From: Hymenochaete sp. R1
Taxonomy: Eukaryota; Basidiomycota; Agaricomycetes; Hymenochaetales; Hymenochaetaceae
Assembly: GCA_019400425.1 (NCBI GenBank)
Contig: JAFREE010000112.1
Span: forward strand, 19,198 to 83,197
Direction: 5' to 3'
Length of the DNA stretch: 64,000 bases
Part shown: positions 10,641-22,753 of the stretch, in pieces
How the letters are laid out: each line of letters starts with the position of its first letter
How positions within the stretch are numbered: the first letter of the stretch is position 1
The notes under the pieces: model-generated
Told to the model about the DNA's origin: nothing
What the model saw: the letters and a program-made list of their open reading frames with translations, nothing else
The model's database searches: none
Translations under genes and position numbers: made by a program

Positions 10641-11827
10641 TGGGGGTGGGCAAGCCGTACTCGCGTTTGGGCGCGAAAATGTGAGTGTCGATCGACCGAA
10701 AAGGCAATTTTCGGTCTCAAGCTCTTATAGGCGAAGTTCGACACAATCTTCCCCACTCGTTTCCTCGGTCTACATAACATATTAAATTAAGCAGTAGTAA
10801 TAAAAATTGTAGATATATATGAAATGAAGAGGCCCCCAAGAGGAATTTTTTTAAAATTGATTTTGAGCTGAGATATGGCCTGTTCAAAGGTCAAAATAGG
10901 CCATATCTCGAGTGATAAAAAGAAATTTAAAAAACTGTCTTGGGAAATGGATAAGATAGCAGAGTAAAGCTTACCTGCAAAGTTTGAGGGTGCATTAAAT
11001 GGCGAAAAGCGGAGAAAACAAGAACAGAAGAAAGAAGGGAATGAAGAGGGACGAAGCTGGAAATGGGAAGTGGGGGTGCGCAAGTGACCGATAACGTTTC
11101 TGACTGAAATTTAGAGTGTCGATCATCGAAAAAGGAAATTTTGGCCTCGAGGCCTTGTAGGAGAAGTCGCGACACGGAGCTCGCTTGACACAGTCAGCTC
11201 TTGTTGACCAAGAGAGTCATGATACCAAAAACTTAATAGACAAAGATGATCACTAATATGATAAATATACAACTTTATTTTTTTGAACCAGACTTAAGAA
11301 TGAAAAAATTGTGTAAAGGGCTTGACATTCTGAGGTGTGAGATTGCCAAAGTGCATACACAATGGTTCACTGGCTGCTCGCGCGTCTGAAGCCCTGCGAG
11401 TCCTCACAAATATGCCTGTTTCCAGTCCAGTTCCCCTCTTTCCGTTCCCCTTTTCTCAGCTTTCCACCAAATAACCTACCCTCAAATATTGCATGTAGCC
11501 TTCACTCCATCTTCTTAACAAACACCCAAGACAGATTTTTTATTTTCTCAATATTACTCGAGATATGGCATGTTTTGACCCCTATATATGCCATATCTCA
11601 GCTCAAACTCAGAAATTCAAAAATCCCTCTTGAGGGCTTCTTTATCTCGTGTATATCTACATTTTGTACTACTCATTTTAATTTAATAAGCTATGTAGAC
11701 CGAGGAAACGAGTGGGGAAGATTGTGTCGAACTTCGCCTATAAGAGCTTGAGACCGAAAATTGCCTTTTCGGTCGATCGACACTCACATTTTCGCGCTCA
11801 AACGCGAGTACGGCTTGCCCACCCCCA
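10641..11827. repeat. Internal palindrome of transposon left ends
   Basis: The left arm (10641 to about 11070) recurs as a reverse complement at about 11415-11827. It starts with the same TGGGGGTGGGCAAGCCGTAC end and contains the matching block GATATGGC...GCCATATCTC and the GAGACCGAAAATTGCC segment. The spacer at 11071-11414 itself opens with a right-type end (TGGGGGTGCGCAAGTGACCG), nearly identical for about 105 bp to the reverse complement of 15416-15520. There are therefore two interlocking pairs, 10641/11827 and 11071/15520. Only the outermost pair has a matching duplication. This looks like a non-autonomous relative fused into, or exchanged with, the left end of the autonomous element. 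Confidence 0.8.
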
Positions 11828-12012
11828 AAGGGAGCGGGCATGTGACTGGAGCGCACGTCTTTGCGCATACGCGTTACTCAACTAACAGTTTCTTAATGTC
11901 TCCTAACGTTTGCCCTTTCTTTACTAATTTCTAACCAAAACGCGTAAGGAAATATTAGGAATGGGTTATAAGATGTTCAGGAAACTCACATAGTGCGCAT
12001 ATAGTGACCAGA

Positions 12013-15000
12013 ATGACATGGAAGAGGTCGATTTCGGCCAAGGAACAGAGAGCCGCCGCCGCCGCAAGAGCTCGCACCGCTCGACATTCTGGATCTTCTG
12101 CGAGGTCTCACTGCCTTGAGGATGCATCTGCTGTACTGCGCGCATCTGGAAAGGCCCCAAAGATGCTAACAAGAGCTGCGAAAGCGCGCGAAAGCGACCT
12201 GGGGACCCATATCGAGCAGCTCTGCAGCGAGAACTACTCACTTCAGTCTGCGCTCAACTCTGGGCTAGAAGACCTTCAGGAGCTCATGAACCGGATTAAT
12301 GAGAAAGAAAAATGCGAAAAAGAACAAGAAGACAAACTGAAAACGATAAAACGAAGCCAATATCTTGCCGTCTGGAACTTAACCGCTGCACGTGAGCGCA
12401 GCTCCTTGCTCTCGTCCTCCAATGTCTCCGCACGTCGCGAGCGCACTCGTCTTGCTCTCCGGAACAAGGAGCTGGAAGAAGAAAACAAGAAACTCAGAAA
12501 CAAGAACCAAGAACTCGCAAATGAAAACAGAGAAGTTCTTACTACGTCGTCCTACAACCTTTGCACCTACTCCTCTGCTCTTCAGTCCGCACAAGACGCT
12601 CTCGGGGCTCTCCAACACCGATATGACTTACAGACTCAAGTCGTCATTGCCTCTACACAGAAACTTGAGTCAAATGAGCGCATTTTTCTGCAAAAAAACG
12701 CAAAACTTATTGAGGCACTGGAAAACTCTCGTTCTGAGTACCGCCGGGTGTATGCAGCGCTCGACTACTCCAAGGGCCGACTTGGTCTACTAGAAACGGT
12801 CGTCCAAGGCCTCTGTGATGCCCTGACGCTCTTCCGGGACCGCAGGTATGTCAACTCAGCTCGAGAGCTGATAGGAGACCTGGCATCTTTAGGATGCCCA
12901 GCCGCAAATATAGGAAAGGCAATTGAAGCCTTTCTTCGACTCATTTCGCGCCATTTGGATCTCAAGTCGATTGGTATCAAACTCCGCAATCTAGAAGGGT
13001 TAAACCGTACCGTCTCCCGTGTCAAAATTGAACGGTTGGTCTGGTCGAACCTTCAGCTAGCCTCGGAGTTGGCAGAAGCAGAAAGTGAGTTGAAAGCCTG
13101 AAGGATAAAAGCAAATACTCACCAAATTAAAGCAATCACGCTCGAAGGTGACGGTACCTCACACAAAGCATTGACCTGGCAGTCTATGCATGTAAACTAT
13201 CTGGTGCGCAATGAGGAAGGGACCCTCGAACCCAAATCCCGAAGCCTGGGCGCAACCCAGCTTTTTGACCATCGCTCAGAAACACAATTTGACGCGTTTT
13301 TGGACCGCTTGAACAATATAGTCAATGCAGACCGTACAGGACTACTTTCGGCTGCTCGAGAGCCTCTGTCGATGACGAGTCTTGCGCTGAAGCTCGTTGG
13401 AACCCATGGAGACCATGCCGAAGACCAAAAGAAGCTCAACAGGCTCTTTGGTCGATGGGTGGCGGCAGCAAAGGATCTGGTAGACAAAGCAAGGAATAAC
13501 CTTGAAGAACAAGAAGTCGCCCAGACGCGAGTATTTTTGTTTGTCGGTTGTAATGCGCACAAGGCGCTGAATATGTCGAAGGGCGGGGACAAGGAGATGC
13601 AAGCGGAATGGGCGAGAATTGAGGGCGCAACACCGCCCAAACTCCTTCCCAATCGTGACAACAGGCAGGTTATTGCCTGTGCCAGTGCGCAGTCCGATAG
13701 TACAGCGACGTCCGAGGCCGAACGATATGCGACCTCGAACTCATCTGGCGGCGCAACAAAAGCCACCAGCATTGCTGGTGGCCTTTTCAATCATTCAAAC
13801 GATAAAAAAGGCCACCATTACAAGCTGCGGGACTTTAAGGAGCTGGAGACGGGCATTAGGAAAGACTTTCCAGACGTCTCTAATACCAGGTATATATACC
13901 CTTTTGTCTTTCTCTTTTCGTTCACTAGTACAGGGTCTGTGGCTGCGTATATGCGCCAAATTCCTGGTCGCGCGACTCGCGCCGCAGCTGCCAGTGACCT
14001 AACCTCTCATCTCATCATCTCTTTCTCTTTCGTACGCTCATCTCTAATACTTTCTCGTAGGTACATGTCTCATGAGGAAGCCGCGGCAGAGCTTCTGGCT
14101 CACCGTGAGCTGTATATCAAATACCTAGAGCAACAGGATATCAAAAAAAACGGTAATAATAACATGGAACTCAACTTACTCGACGCGTTGGAAGACCCCT
14201 CGACCCTCACTGAACTCGCCGCCCTCACACTCTACCATGAGGGAATTTCTTTCCCTTTTATGCTGGAAATCCGACGCCGCGAGCAAAAAAAACAGAACGC
14301 CCTCGATTTGGGCCCGTTCCATGAAAAACTCAAGGCCCACCTCAAGTCGCTTGAGGCCGACCCAAGCCCCCTGATCGCGCCAGACGCAGACCCAGCCAGA
14401 GCTTCGCTCATCGGCTTTCCAACCTGGCACAACAAGGCCGCTATCAATGCCATCGAGACCCTACGACCCAAGCTCCCTCATTTGGAAAGGCTTTTGAAAG
14501 CCTTCTTGCGCGGCGCGTTACGCAAAGCCGAGTCTTTCACCGAGGAATTCAAAGCCGGCGGCGCAATCGATCGCATGAGCCAAACCGACCGGGATAACAT
14601 CGTATTCCCGGTCACAAACGATATTAATGAGGGCCAGTTAGGCTCTCTTCGTTCGTTTTTGGCTCATAATATTCTAGGAAATATCGAAACGAATTTTAAT
14701 TCGTTGCAGATGTACAAAAGGAACGAAACAGCCGGATTTGTAGCGAAATGGGGTGACACGGAGGGGATTCGGGAGTATGTAATGGGTGAGGCGCGAAGAA
14801 TAGATGAGCTCAAGGTCGACAAAGAGCATAGGAAGGATGCAGCAGAAAGGGCACAGAGGGAAATTGACGAAATGCGGCAGAAGAAAGACGACCGGAACCA
14901 GAAAGACAAGGAACAAGGCGAACGACTGAAGAATCTCTCATTCATTACTAACCCGGAAGCCCTCAAAATCGCCACATCAGCAACAATAGAGGACCAGCTA

Positions 15001-15135
15001 CGTAAATGGAAGCTAACACAGCCAAATCTAACGACTTCGAAGGGTAACAAAGCTGAAAAACTACAGAAACTAATAGGTATCTTAAAGTCCGAGTTCCCAT
15101 CTAATTTTACTCAAATTTCAAACCCTGACCCTTAA
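12013..15135 (+). CDS. Candidate transposase of unassigned superfamily (967 aa)
   Basis: Three exons (12013-13084, 13133-13889, 14061-15135) splice in frame. The start is the ATG at 12013 (MTWKRSISAKEQRAAAAARA). Residues 1-60 are Ala/Arg-rich; about 60-280 is coiled coil, rich in Glu/Lys; 280-357 is helical. The first splice creates ITLEGDGTSHKALTWQSMHV (around D364), which has the form of the first strands of an RNase-H-fold transposase. Later come GTHGDHAEDQKKL (around D451), FLFVGCNAHKALNMSKGGD (around residue 500), FNHSNDKKGHH, and TNDINEGQLGSLRSFL (E near 800), a candidate third acidic residue. The tail is a basic coiled coil followed by a SAP-like helical hairpin (about 920-955). The position inside a TIR element supports transposase function. 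From memory, similar unannotated proteins are multicopy in Agaricomycetes; no database was consulted. Catalytic residues are inference. Confidence 0.75.
13890..14060 (+). other. 171-nt in-frame intron or retained segment in the transposase gene
   Basis: The segment begins GTATAT after CCAG and ends CTTTCTCGTAG. Its length is a multiple of three and it has no stop, so both spliced and unspliced transcripts are translatable. Splicing gives NTRYMSHEEAAAELL, which reads as a continuous helical motif. Retention would add 57 residues, including a hydrophobic stretch. An internal CAG at about 13932 could define a micro-exon. Confidence 0.6.
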
Positions 15136-15415
15136 TTATTTTTACTTATATTTCAACTTATTCATATCTGCTCTGCATATACTAAATTTTATTACAAGTT
15201 ACTCATTAAAATTAATTAATATTCACTTTGAAAGTCGAAAGCAAGCTGGCATGTATGCATGTCGTAGCTATGCTTTGTGGGTCCGTTCCACTCAGCCGAA
15301 TCTCGGAGAATTTTTGCACGCGCGATCTCCGAGATCTTCTCAACTGTTCTTCTCAATTTCAAACGATTCGATTCACCCGATTTAAAGTAAATACATGTTC
15401 TTTCGGGGAAGCGGT

Positions 15416-15520
15416 TTGTCGCGACCTCCCCTACAAGGCCTCGAGGCCAAAATTTCCTTTTTCGATGATCGACACTCTAAATTTCAGTCAGAAACGTTAT
15501 CGGTCACTTGCGCACCCCCA
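15416..15520 (-). repeat. Right terminal inverted repeat of the transposon
   Basis: Reading inward on the minus strand this begins TGGGGGTGCGCAAG. It matches the internal right-type end at 11071-11175 almost perfectly and the left end at 10641 imperfectly. About 280 bp of AT-rich, non-coding DNA separates it from the stop codon at 15135. Confidence 0.88.
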
Positions 15521-16668
15521 CATATAAGCACCAGGAACAGGAAGCGACAATGAAGTCGAACCCATCGCCATAGTACGTCGGGAGTAGAAGAGGCCCTGCC
15601 ACCCGCTTCCTTTTGTTAACCCAATCTCGTAAGACTGGCCAACCCCGGTCATTTCGCCTGACCCCGGCGTATCGAGAGTGCGACTGCCAGTGCAGTGGAA
15701 AGAAGCACCCTCGAGTGAGCTGGCCCATCCTCCCAGACTCACTGTGCTGTCACTGAAATGACAGCCCTCTGTCAACACGCCTTTTTTGAGGCGGAAGACC
15801 AATATTAATATGATGAGGCTGACAGAGACAGAGAGTCAGTATGTTATTTACATGAGTGGAAAGCTCATTTACATGGCCAATTCTATGCCTCACTATCCAC
15901 GATGCGGCCACCCCCCACCGTGGAAGCCTGGATTGGGTTGTTGCCCTGGTCGTCGAGAGACGCTTGGTTGATGCGGCTGACAAGGTGGCAGACTCTGGTT
16001 GGAGCTGCCACTCGCCGCGATGATGCTGTCTGAAGGAGGAATGAGTACGAAGAGTTTACTGTGAGTGGCACATACCTCTATCTCGAAGCGGCCAGTGTGG
16101 TACATGTGCTCGTGTCGTCTGCGGTATGTATGTGTATGTGTAGTATGGTGCAGACGACGAAGAATAAGGATGCGGAGTGGCAGAGGTATGAAAGAATGAT
16201 GTGTGGCATCGCGCAGAGCCTAAGACTCGGAGCACAGTAGAAGAGGAAGCCTTGAGTGGCTATGGTGAAGATCCCTTGTCCCTTGGAAGGGATGGTAGTG
16301 GTTCGAGGGAGAGATGGGGAGACGAGAGGTGGACATACTGACCCGTCTTTTATAGAATTTGGACCAAAAAGCCTGGGAATTTCGAAAGCTGTGCTACTTT
16401 CCAGAGAACAACCACTCGAGAAACGGTCACGATATTCCAGTCCAGTCTGGAATGGTTGTGTCATAGCAAAAGTGGCTGGGCTGGATGAGATGCCAACGAG
16501 GTCGCCGCAAACCTGTCAGAAGTGAGAAGAAAACAGAGTACTGACTACCAAGATAATTGATGTAAAGGATCAGGGAAGGGTAAGTACGTTTCGTACAGGA
16601 AAGCTGTGCACTTTTCTAAATGTGGACCGCGCCGTTGACAACTGTTGACGCGTTGAAAAGGGCTGACA
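15521..16668 (-). repeat. Dispersed repeat, 5' part of the copy split by a transposon (copy C)
   Basis: Starting with the right copy of CATATAA, this continues the repeat from where copy B breaks off. It carries the shared Arg/Gly-type ORF segment, the AT box near 15810, the TATA-like CTATAAAAGACG (minus strand, near 16355) and the start TGTCAGCCCT at 16668. Orientation and order agree with copy D at 60425-61850. Confidence 0.85.
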
Positions 16669-17034
16669 ATATTTATATCGCAGGCACGTTCATCCAACTG
16701 GTACTATCTAGAGCACCACGGCCCCGAGGGCGAAATACCGTTCGAATACGCCACAGAAGCGTTCATTGCCACTGTAAGGCTAATGTATTAGGCAGTATTT
16801 GCTATTCTTCCAGGGTTTTCAGGAAGCTTTCACTGTGGTTCTCTATCCGGGCAAAACAAATATCCAAGTAGCTGGCCAATCGACCAATGGTGGTACATAC
16901 AGAAGGCGTGGATTTTGGGAGGTGTTGAAGCATATAATAAAAGGCAACCAGAGCCCAGTAGCAGGTTTCCGGTTTTAGGTGTGTGCGAAGCGAGGGTGAA
17001 AGCAGAAAAGAAACGACGCAGAGCCTTGAATGAA
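16669..17034. other. Intergenic region downstream of the DAHP synthase gene
   Basis: These 366 bp lie between the dispersed repeat and the stop codon of the DAHP synthase gene and probably hold its 3' untranslated region. No gene or RNA was recognised. Confidence 0.5.
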
Positions 17035-18593
<1,559 letters not shown>

Positions 18594-18944
18594 AGCGATG
18601 CCGTGTATGATGCAGCAAGGAGCAGAGTTCCAGTAAGATTGCGAGAGTAAGAGAGTGCCGGTAAAAGGATGAGCGTACCATGATGGAAAAGGCGGGGTGA
18701 TGGTCTATATATGCTCTGAGCTGAGATGGAGGTTGTGAGTCAAATTGAAAACATGCGAGTCGCCGACACGCTCGCTCCCAATTTCCAAATTTTCGGGACT
18801 TTCTGACTTTTCTCGGATTTTCTCTTTTTCCGAAAGAAAATGATCGACGCATGTCGATCTTTGTCATTAACAACTCTACCGACGTTCTGCGTTCTGACGC
18901 CAACTTTGGCCTTCGTCTTCACCGTCTGACCATACCTCTCAATC
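18594..18944. promoter_or_regulatory. Divergent promoter region of DAHP synthase and TIM9
   Basis: 351 bp separate the two start codons. No TATA box is obvious on the TIM9 side. The region must carry both promoters; no specific control element was assigned. Confidence 0.5.
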
Positions 18945-19613
18945 ATGGACTTTTCGCAATTCAACGCCGCCGAACAGGCACACATGACAAGACTCATAGA
19001 GCGGAAACAAGTAAGCAAGTTTATTCTGTGCCTCATCCAAACATAACGCGTTTTCATGATGAGCTGTCGAACTCATTGGTTGTCCCCCTCATCTTTAGAT
19101 GCAAGACTTCATGAAGCTTTACTCGGGCCTGGTTGAGAGATGCTTTACATCGTGCTGTAATGACTTCACAAGTAAGACACTCGGGAGCAAAGAGGTCAGT
19201 TCATCAATCTTTTCACGTCGCTGTATTGAGCTGACGGTCAATTGGGGTTTCTTATGCTTTTCTGGTTTATCTTCGTGATACATTGGAATTTTACTTCTGT
19301 TCAACATTTATCCTGCTACAGGAGCAATGTGTAGCCAATTGCGCCGACAAATTCCTAAAATTCTCGGAACGAATCGGCGCCCGATTTGCTGAACACAACG
19401 CAGGTATGGCGTATCTCTCGCTTCCCTGCTCTAAATGTTTTTCAAACATTGTCGCCTCTTAGATACAGGAGGAAAAATGAATTGAGAGAGAAAGAGTGCA
19501 GCCGAGTCAGCCGTTATGTTTTACTCTCGAGCTCGAAGTGCTTTGTGTTATGCTTTATTACCAACTTCACCACCGCATCTAATTCAGATATCATTAATAC
19601 ACGCCGCGCATGA
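18945..19613 (+). CDS. TIM9: Mitochondrial intermembrane-space import chaperone TIM9
   Basis: Four exons (18945-19010, 19099-19194, 19322-19403, 19588-19613) give 89 aa, the usual size of Tim9. With Tim10 it forms a hexamer in the intermembrane space that escorts hydrophobic carrier precursors to the TIM22 complex and beta-barrel precursors to SAM. The start [19 protein letters not shown] and [17 protein letters not shown] are close to the family consensus. The twin CX3C motifs are both present (CFTSC and CVANC) and will form the two structural disulfides. The last exon (ending DIINTRRA) is short and less certain than the rest. Confidence 0.95.
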
Positions 19614-20231
19614 CCAAAATTGATAACTTATTGAAAATCTTCAGCCGTAGATTGGGGCAGAGAAAAAGCAAGCGGAGTAGTGATTCATTACCATGTCGTA
19701 TGGAAAGTAGACATCTCGATCATCCCGCGGCGAAGTAGCAATATAATCCAGAAGCGGTGTGTAACTGTAATCGACGCTGCTTTCTAACGAATGTGGCCGA
19801 GGAAGTTGGATAGAAATTCTTTTTTTTTTTTCAAAAAGGCCAAACAGTAGATGGAAGTCTGGAAGTCTAGCGCTTTGGCCTCGACATTCAGTGACATTTT
19901 GGCGAACCATAAAAGTTCCTTTTTGAAAAGGCTTTGCTTGGAACCGTCAGGAACGATAATGCCCTCGACAAAGTACCATCGATCTATCATGGAAGTGATC
20001 ATGTTTGGATAGGGAACTGAGGAAAAAAGGTATAATAACAAGTGTGTAGACGCTTCGAAACGAAATCATGAAGGGGGTTAAGAGATCGTTAAGCTACTGC
20101 TTTACCACAGCACGAAGGAGCAAAGAAAAGAACGTCGCAATCGGCGCAAGGCAACTTGAACCCTATTTACATGGAAGTGTAAGAAAGCCAGAACAACAAG
20201 GAGGGTAACGAGAAATCACGCAGCACTGACA
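19614..20231. other. Convergent intergenic region, no gene recognised
   Basis: These 618 bp separate the ends of TIM9 and the SUR7/PalI-like gene and will hold both 3' untranslated regions. Two overlapping minus-strand ORFs (19910-19641 and 20041-19784) exist but have no recognisable domain and are broken by an A-run at about 19819-19830, so I do not call a gene. Confidence 0.45.
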
Positions 20232-22240
20232 CTACCGCAGTCTACTCGTCCTCTCATCCACTGCCCCCGAATCCATTCTGATCCCTTCACGATCAGACGT
20301 AGCCTGCTCGATACTCTCGTCGTCCTCGTCCACAGCAATGTCGTACTCAGACTCGTTGCCGTGCTCGAGGGGAGCGCCATCATCGTCTGTATACTCTTCC
20401 GGCGGGAGGTCGCGGGCATTTTGGTTTTGGTATTCTAGCGATTGCTCGGACCCGTACGATTGCTCGACGCTGTCTTCTTCAACGGGCGTCTCGCCATCCT
20501 CGTATACTTCTGTCTCTTCTCTTTCTTCACTATACTCCCCGTTGACGTCTTCGGCAGATCGTGACTCTTGGCCGTCAACGTACTCACTCTCCTCGTATGA
20601 TGACGGCTCGTCCTTTGCGCCTGCGCTCCTTCCCACACTAAGAATGGATAAGTAATCACATGAGTACAGAACAATTTCCAGGGCACCAGGGGTGGAAAAG
20701 CAAAGTAAAAGGGACTTACACGACGGTGAGATCGACGAACGCTAGGAGAAAAGCGAGGAGGACGAGGACGAAACTGGCAATGACGAACCAAAACTATAAT
20801 CAAAAAATCCATACTCAGATGTTATACGAGCGATAAAATTATGTGCTTAATACTCACTCCGACCCCAAAGTCCATCTTTGCACTCCCTTTGGATCTATCT
20901 TCGAGGTTATTCTTCGTCACTGAGAGCCCTGCAACATCGACGAGGAAGGTGAGAAGCATAGCAATGAGAGCGATGAAAATGACAAAAGCGACGATGGCGC
21001 GGAGACGCCGGCGTGCTTGGAAGGTGTCTGTAGGAGAATCTCCATCTGACGTCTCAGAGATTACCGCCTCTTCGTCTGAACCCTCTGCACGCTCCATAGC
21101 GCTTTCATTTTCGCCTTCTTCTCTACTTGACCCCTCGTTATATTCACCTGCAACTTCGCCCTCCGTTTCGTTCTCTAATTCTACCTCGCTTACTCTCTCG
21201 TCCTCCGTTTCTTCGTCAAAGACAGCTTTCCTTTCAATATCGGAATCGCTCATGCTTTGCTCTCGCTTATCAACAACGGTGTCTTCGTCCTCATCATAAT
21301 CTTCGTCGTCGTCGTCGTCGTCATCGTCATCGTCTGACCCTTTGACGAGAGCATCAGGCTGGACGAGAGCGAATAATGAAACAAGAAGAGCGATGAGGAG
21401 GAAGATCGCGGCTGTAGATGCTTTTAGTACAATGTCCATACTGAATCAGCTATACGACGCACTTATCAAATGGAGGACTAAAGCTGCTGAAAGGCTCTCA
21501 GAGATGCTGTCTTTAGATTCGAGGCTCAGTCCTGGTCTGAAGCGAATACGATGTCAGACGACGTCAAACAATCAGCAGGAAGATCACGTACATTTGGTCG
21601 AACGTCCAACCCAGTTCACGGTCGGTGCAGGTATTCCTATTTAAAGAGTAGAAATCAATCTGGGTGTCAAGAAAGATGAGAGTACTTACGAAGCAAAAGG
21701 TCCAGAAGAACAGTACGCCCAAACACCAAAGTTGATCGTTTCTTTGAGGAAAGCGATTGTGACCGAGAACAGATAGAAAGAGTTCACAATGGGAGAGAAG
21801 GCCACTAAAGACATGAAAGTGAGGGAGACTATGAGCAGCAAGACTTCAAGGACCCTGACAATGGCAGCCAGGGCTCCGCCAGAGCCTTTCGACTTGTGTT
21901 CTTGAGCTTCAACATCAGAGACAGCTTCATTCTCCGATGTTGGCTCCTCATCACTGGTGCGAACTTGATCTCCTTCGGAATAGATTTCTTCACTAGAAAC
22001 AATTGCCTCGCCTTCACGCGAGGTTTCGGCCTCGTCCGTGAAGTCAGCACCCGTCCTCGCCTGCTCGGCGTAGGCGCTTTCACCCTCCGCTACATCATTC
22101 ACAGGTCCGCCGCCCGGACTATGTGCAGAGTAACCAGACGAGGGCGAGGCCTCGCCCTCGTAGACCTCTGAGTCTTGAAACTGTTCTGGATCTGACGACT
22201 CTAGCTCGGCGTCAGTTGGTGGTTCCGGCTCCCTGGGCAT
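20232..22240 (-). CDS. SUR7/PalI-like four-span membrane protein with long acidic loops
   Basis: Six exons (22240-21690, 21636-21592, 21536-21463, 21411-20858, 20793-20720, 20637-20232) splice in frame to 567 aa. The head (about 1-130) is Glu/Ser-rich. Span 1 is VRVLEVLLLIVSLTFMSLVA, followed by NFGVWAYCSSGPFAS...TCTDRELGWTF, a loop with paired cysteines like that of SUR7/PalI proteins. Then LSAALVLHLITAIFLLIALL matches the LVLHPIAA-type second span of that family. A very acidic loop with ten Asp in a row follows, then span 3 (LRAIVAFVIFIALIAMLLTF), span 4 (FWFVIASFVLVLLAFLLAFV) and a second acidic tail. Known members act at plasma-membrane eisosomes (SUR7) or in ambient-pH sensing (PalI); which role applies is unknown. 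The acidic insertions are not part of the usual family. The 51-nt intron at 21462-21412 is what unites what otherwise look like two genes. Confidence 0.7.
21302..21336. repeat. GTC/GAC trinucleotide microsatellite inside the coding sequence
   Basis: A run of GTC and ATC triplets on the plus strand encodes the oligo-aspartate tract of the SUR7/PalI-like protein on the minus strand. Replication slippage would alter only the length of the acidic tract and keep the frame. Confidence 0.85.
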
Positions 22241-22753
22241 TTATGAAGGGGAAAGGGAGGGTATGGAACGGAGAAATGGTGCTCCTCTTCGTGTACTCGT
22301 CCACGTCCTGCGTTGATTGAGTTGTCGCACAGAGGGTAAGCGAGATTGCGTAGGAAGGGAAGTCCAAAGCCTTGACGCAAAGTCGGCCAACCAGTCATAT
22401 AGGTCAACTAGACACATTGCTTTGCAACCATCCCTCCAAAATTTCTGGGCCAGTAGTTTTACCAGGGCGCATAGAATGCAGAAGGCTGCATTTTCCATAT
22501 TTGCTCTGTTCCAGAACCTGGCGAATGAGCAAACATTAATTTAACAAAGTAAAATGAATGTGGTAGCGTGAAGGTAAGAGGATCAGAGAAGGCCTGTGCA
22601 AAGTGGAAGTTGAAGCATTCCCACGATCACGCGCTTCTCCATGCCAACTTCCGGAATGATCGGCTTTCCTTCTTCCTTCTCGTTCTCCCACTTCTCTCAC
22701 TACTTTGACTTCCACCTCAGACTGCTTGAAGCACACAAGCACAAATTATAGCA
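22241..22753. promoter_or_regulatory. Divergent promoter region of the SUR7/PalI-like and peroxiredoxin genes
   Basis: 513 bp separate the two start codons. Only short, uncharacterised ORFs occur. No repeat or RNA gene was recognised. Confidence 0.5.

Larger units (their letters stand above)
10641..15520 (+). mobile_element. 4.88-kb terminal-inverted-repeat DNA transposon inserted in the dispersed repeat
   Basis: The element runs from TGGGGGTGGGCAAG (10641) to CTTGCGCACCCCCA (ending 15520). The ends form an imperfect inverted repeat of about 105 bp, including the shared blocks GTGTCGAT and CTTRTAGG. It is flanked by a 7-bp duplication, CATATAA, and interrupts a repeat whose uninterrupted copies lie elsewhere in this window, so the insertion boundaries are exact. 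It encodes one 967-aa protein (12013-15135). The first 1.2 kb holds extra internal copies of both types of end (see the palindrome at 10641-11827). A 7-bp duplication with TGGGGG termini does not fit the hAT (8 bp), Mutator (9 bp), PIF/Harbinger (3 bp), Tc1/mariner (TA) or piggyBac (TTAA) rules, so the superfamily is left open. Confidence 0.9.

Noticed and set aside
12013..15135. KDZ-type (Kyakuja/Dileera/Zisupton) or Plavaka transposase
   Set aside because: The large mushroom KDZ and CACTA-like transposases have their own conserved blocks that I could not find here, and the 7-bp duplication is not the usual one. No assignment was made.
19641..20041. Possible minus-strand gene between TIM9 and the SUR7/PalI-like gene
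   Set aside because: The two ORFs are in different frames around an A-run and no intron signals join them; it sits where two 3' untranslated regions should be.
20822..22240. Two separate genes starting at 22240 and 21439
   Set aside because: A 51-nt intron (21462-21412, GTGCGT...CTACAG) joins them in frame and produces the LVLHLITAIFLLIALL span typical of the second span of SUR7/PalI proteins.
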